Below are positions 4,909 through 5,133 of a DNA stretch of 5,133 bases, one piece after another. The translations under genes were made by a program, and so were the position numbers. This DNA comes from Marinagarivorans sp. UBA5870 (GTDB taxonomy: Bacteria > Pseudomonadota > Gammaproteobacteria > Pseudomonadales > Cellvibrionaceae), in NCBI GenBank assembly GCA_002432555.1, contig DJFO01000089.1, positions 1 to 5,133 of the forward strand, written 5' to 3'. A model generated the notes under the pieces. The model was not told the origin of the DNA and did not search any database. It was given only the letters and a program-made list of their open reading frames with translations. Position 1 is the stretch's first letter; the number at the start of each line of letters is the position of its first letter.

Positions 4909-4912
4909 GAAT

Positions 4913-5133
4913 CTAGCCTGCGCTCAACCGGCTGAGCTGGGCTTTGGCCGCCTCGGCAATCTCCCCTTCGCCCTGGGCGGCGAATTCAAAGTAGGTGCGC
5001 GCGGCTGCCTTGTCGCCGCCGCCCAGAGACAACTCCCCGAGGTGGTAAGCGGCAATGGGCGTCGGCAGTAATTTCATGCTGGCGTTGAGCGCGTTGCCCG
5101 CTGCGGCGTTCTGCCCGGCTTTTTTCTGCAGCA
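4913..5133 (-). CDS. C-terminal end of a TPR-containing protein (5' part beyond window)
   Basis: The last 72 residues of a minus-strand gene that enters from the right edge and stops with TAG at 4915-4913. The stretch around L31-G32 to A51 (fragment numbering) fits a tetratricopeptide repeat very well: L7, G8, A20, F24 and A27 of the TPR consensus are all present in YHLGELSLGGGDKAAARTYF and the next few residues. It ends in an Ala-rich helix. TPRs mediate protein-protein contacts. Similar C-terminal TPRs occur in M48-type metallopeptidases (BepA-like) and many other proteins, so the full function cannot be told from this fragment. It is convergent with ychJ and shares the short hairpin-bearing gap. 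Confidence 0.75.
   Translation of the reverse strand, partial: LQKKAGQNAAAGNALNASMKLLPTPIAAYHLGELSLGGGDKAAARTYFEFAAQGEGEIAEAAKAQLSRLSAG

Overview
The window looks like a piece of chromosome from a marine or plant-polysaccharide-degrading gammaproteobacterium, most likely of the Cellvibrionales type (Saccharophagus, Teredinibacter, Cellvibrio, Microbulbifer and relatives). The grounds are a moderately GC-rich sequence, very long poly-serine linkers in an exported protein (a trait well known from that group), and a YchJ/UPF0225 protein close to the gammaproteobacterial form. The taxonomic placement is inference.

Layout from left to right. Bases 1-1283 (minus strand, running off the left edge) encode an exported lipoprotein with two c-type cytochrome domains separated by a poly-serine linker of about 93 residues and followed by a second one. 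It starts at TTG and its first in-frame ATG is at codon 102, so it is easy to miss. Its antisense strand yields misleading Glu/Leu-rich open frames. Bases 1284-1762 form a divergent intergenic region with two strong hairpins and a doubtful small minus-strand frame. Bases 1763-3124 (plus) encode a second lipoprotein: a Cys-rich stalk with an 18-residue repeat followed by a von Willebrand factor A domain with a complete but variant MIDAS. Bases 3125-3445 are non-coding, with stem-loops after the vWA gene, a good sigma70-type promoter with a palindrome over its -35 box, and a leader carrying a perfect 21-bp tandem duplication. Bases 3446-4399 (plus) encode a PAS-GGDEF protein whose GGDEF motif is replaced by CDGEF while the RxxD inhibitory-site motif is kept. 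Two bases after its stop begins ychJ (4402-4881). A hairpin separates ychJ from the C-terminal end of a convergent TPR-containing gene (4913-5133, minus).

How they may work together: two envelope lipoproteins (electron transfer and adhesion or protein binding) stand back to back, and next to them is a cytoplasmic protein that looks like a c-di-GMP binding sensor rather than a synthase. A surface-attachment or polysaccharide-degradation setting would fit, but no substrate or partner can be read from the window. The most interesting points are the degenerate GGDEF with a retained I-site, the tandem-repeat leader in front of it, the pentapeptide GV[VI]VG embedded in both poly-serine linkers, and the exact 18-residue Cys repeat in the vWA lipoprotein.
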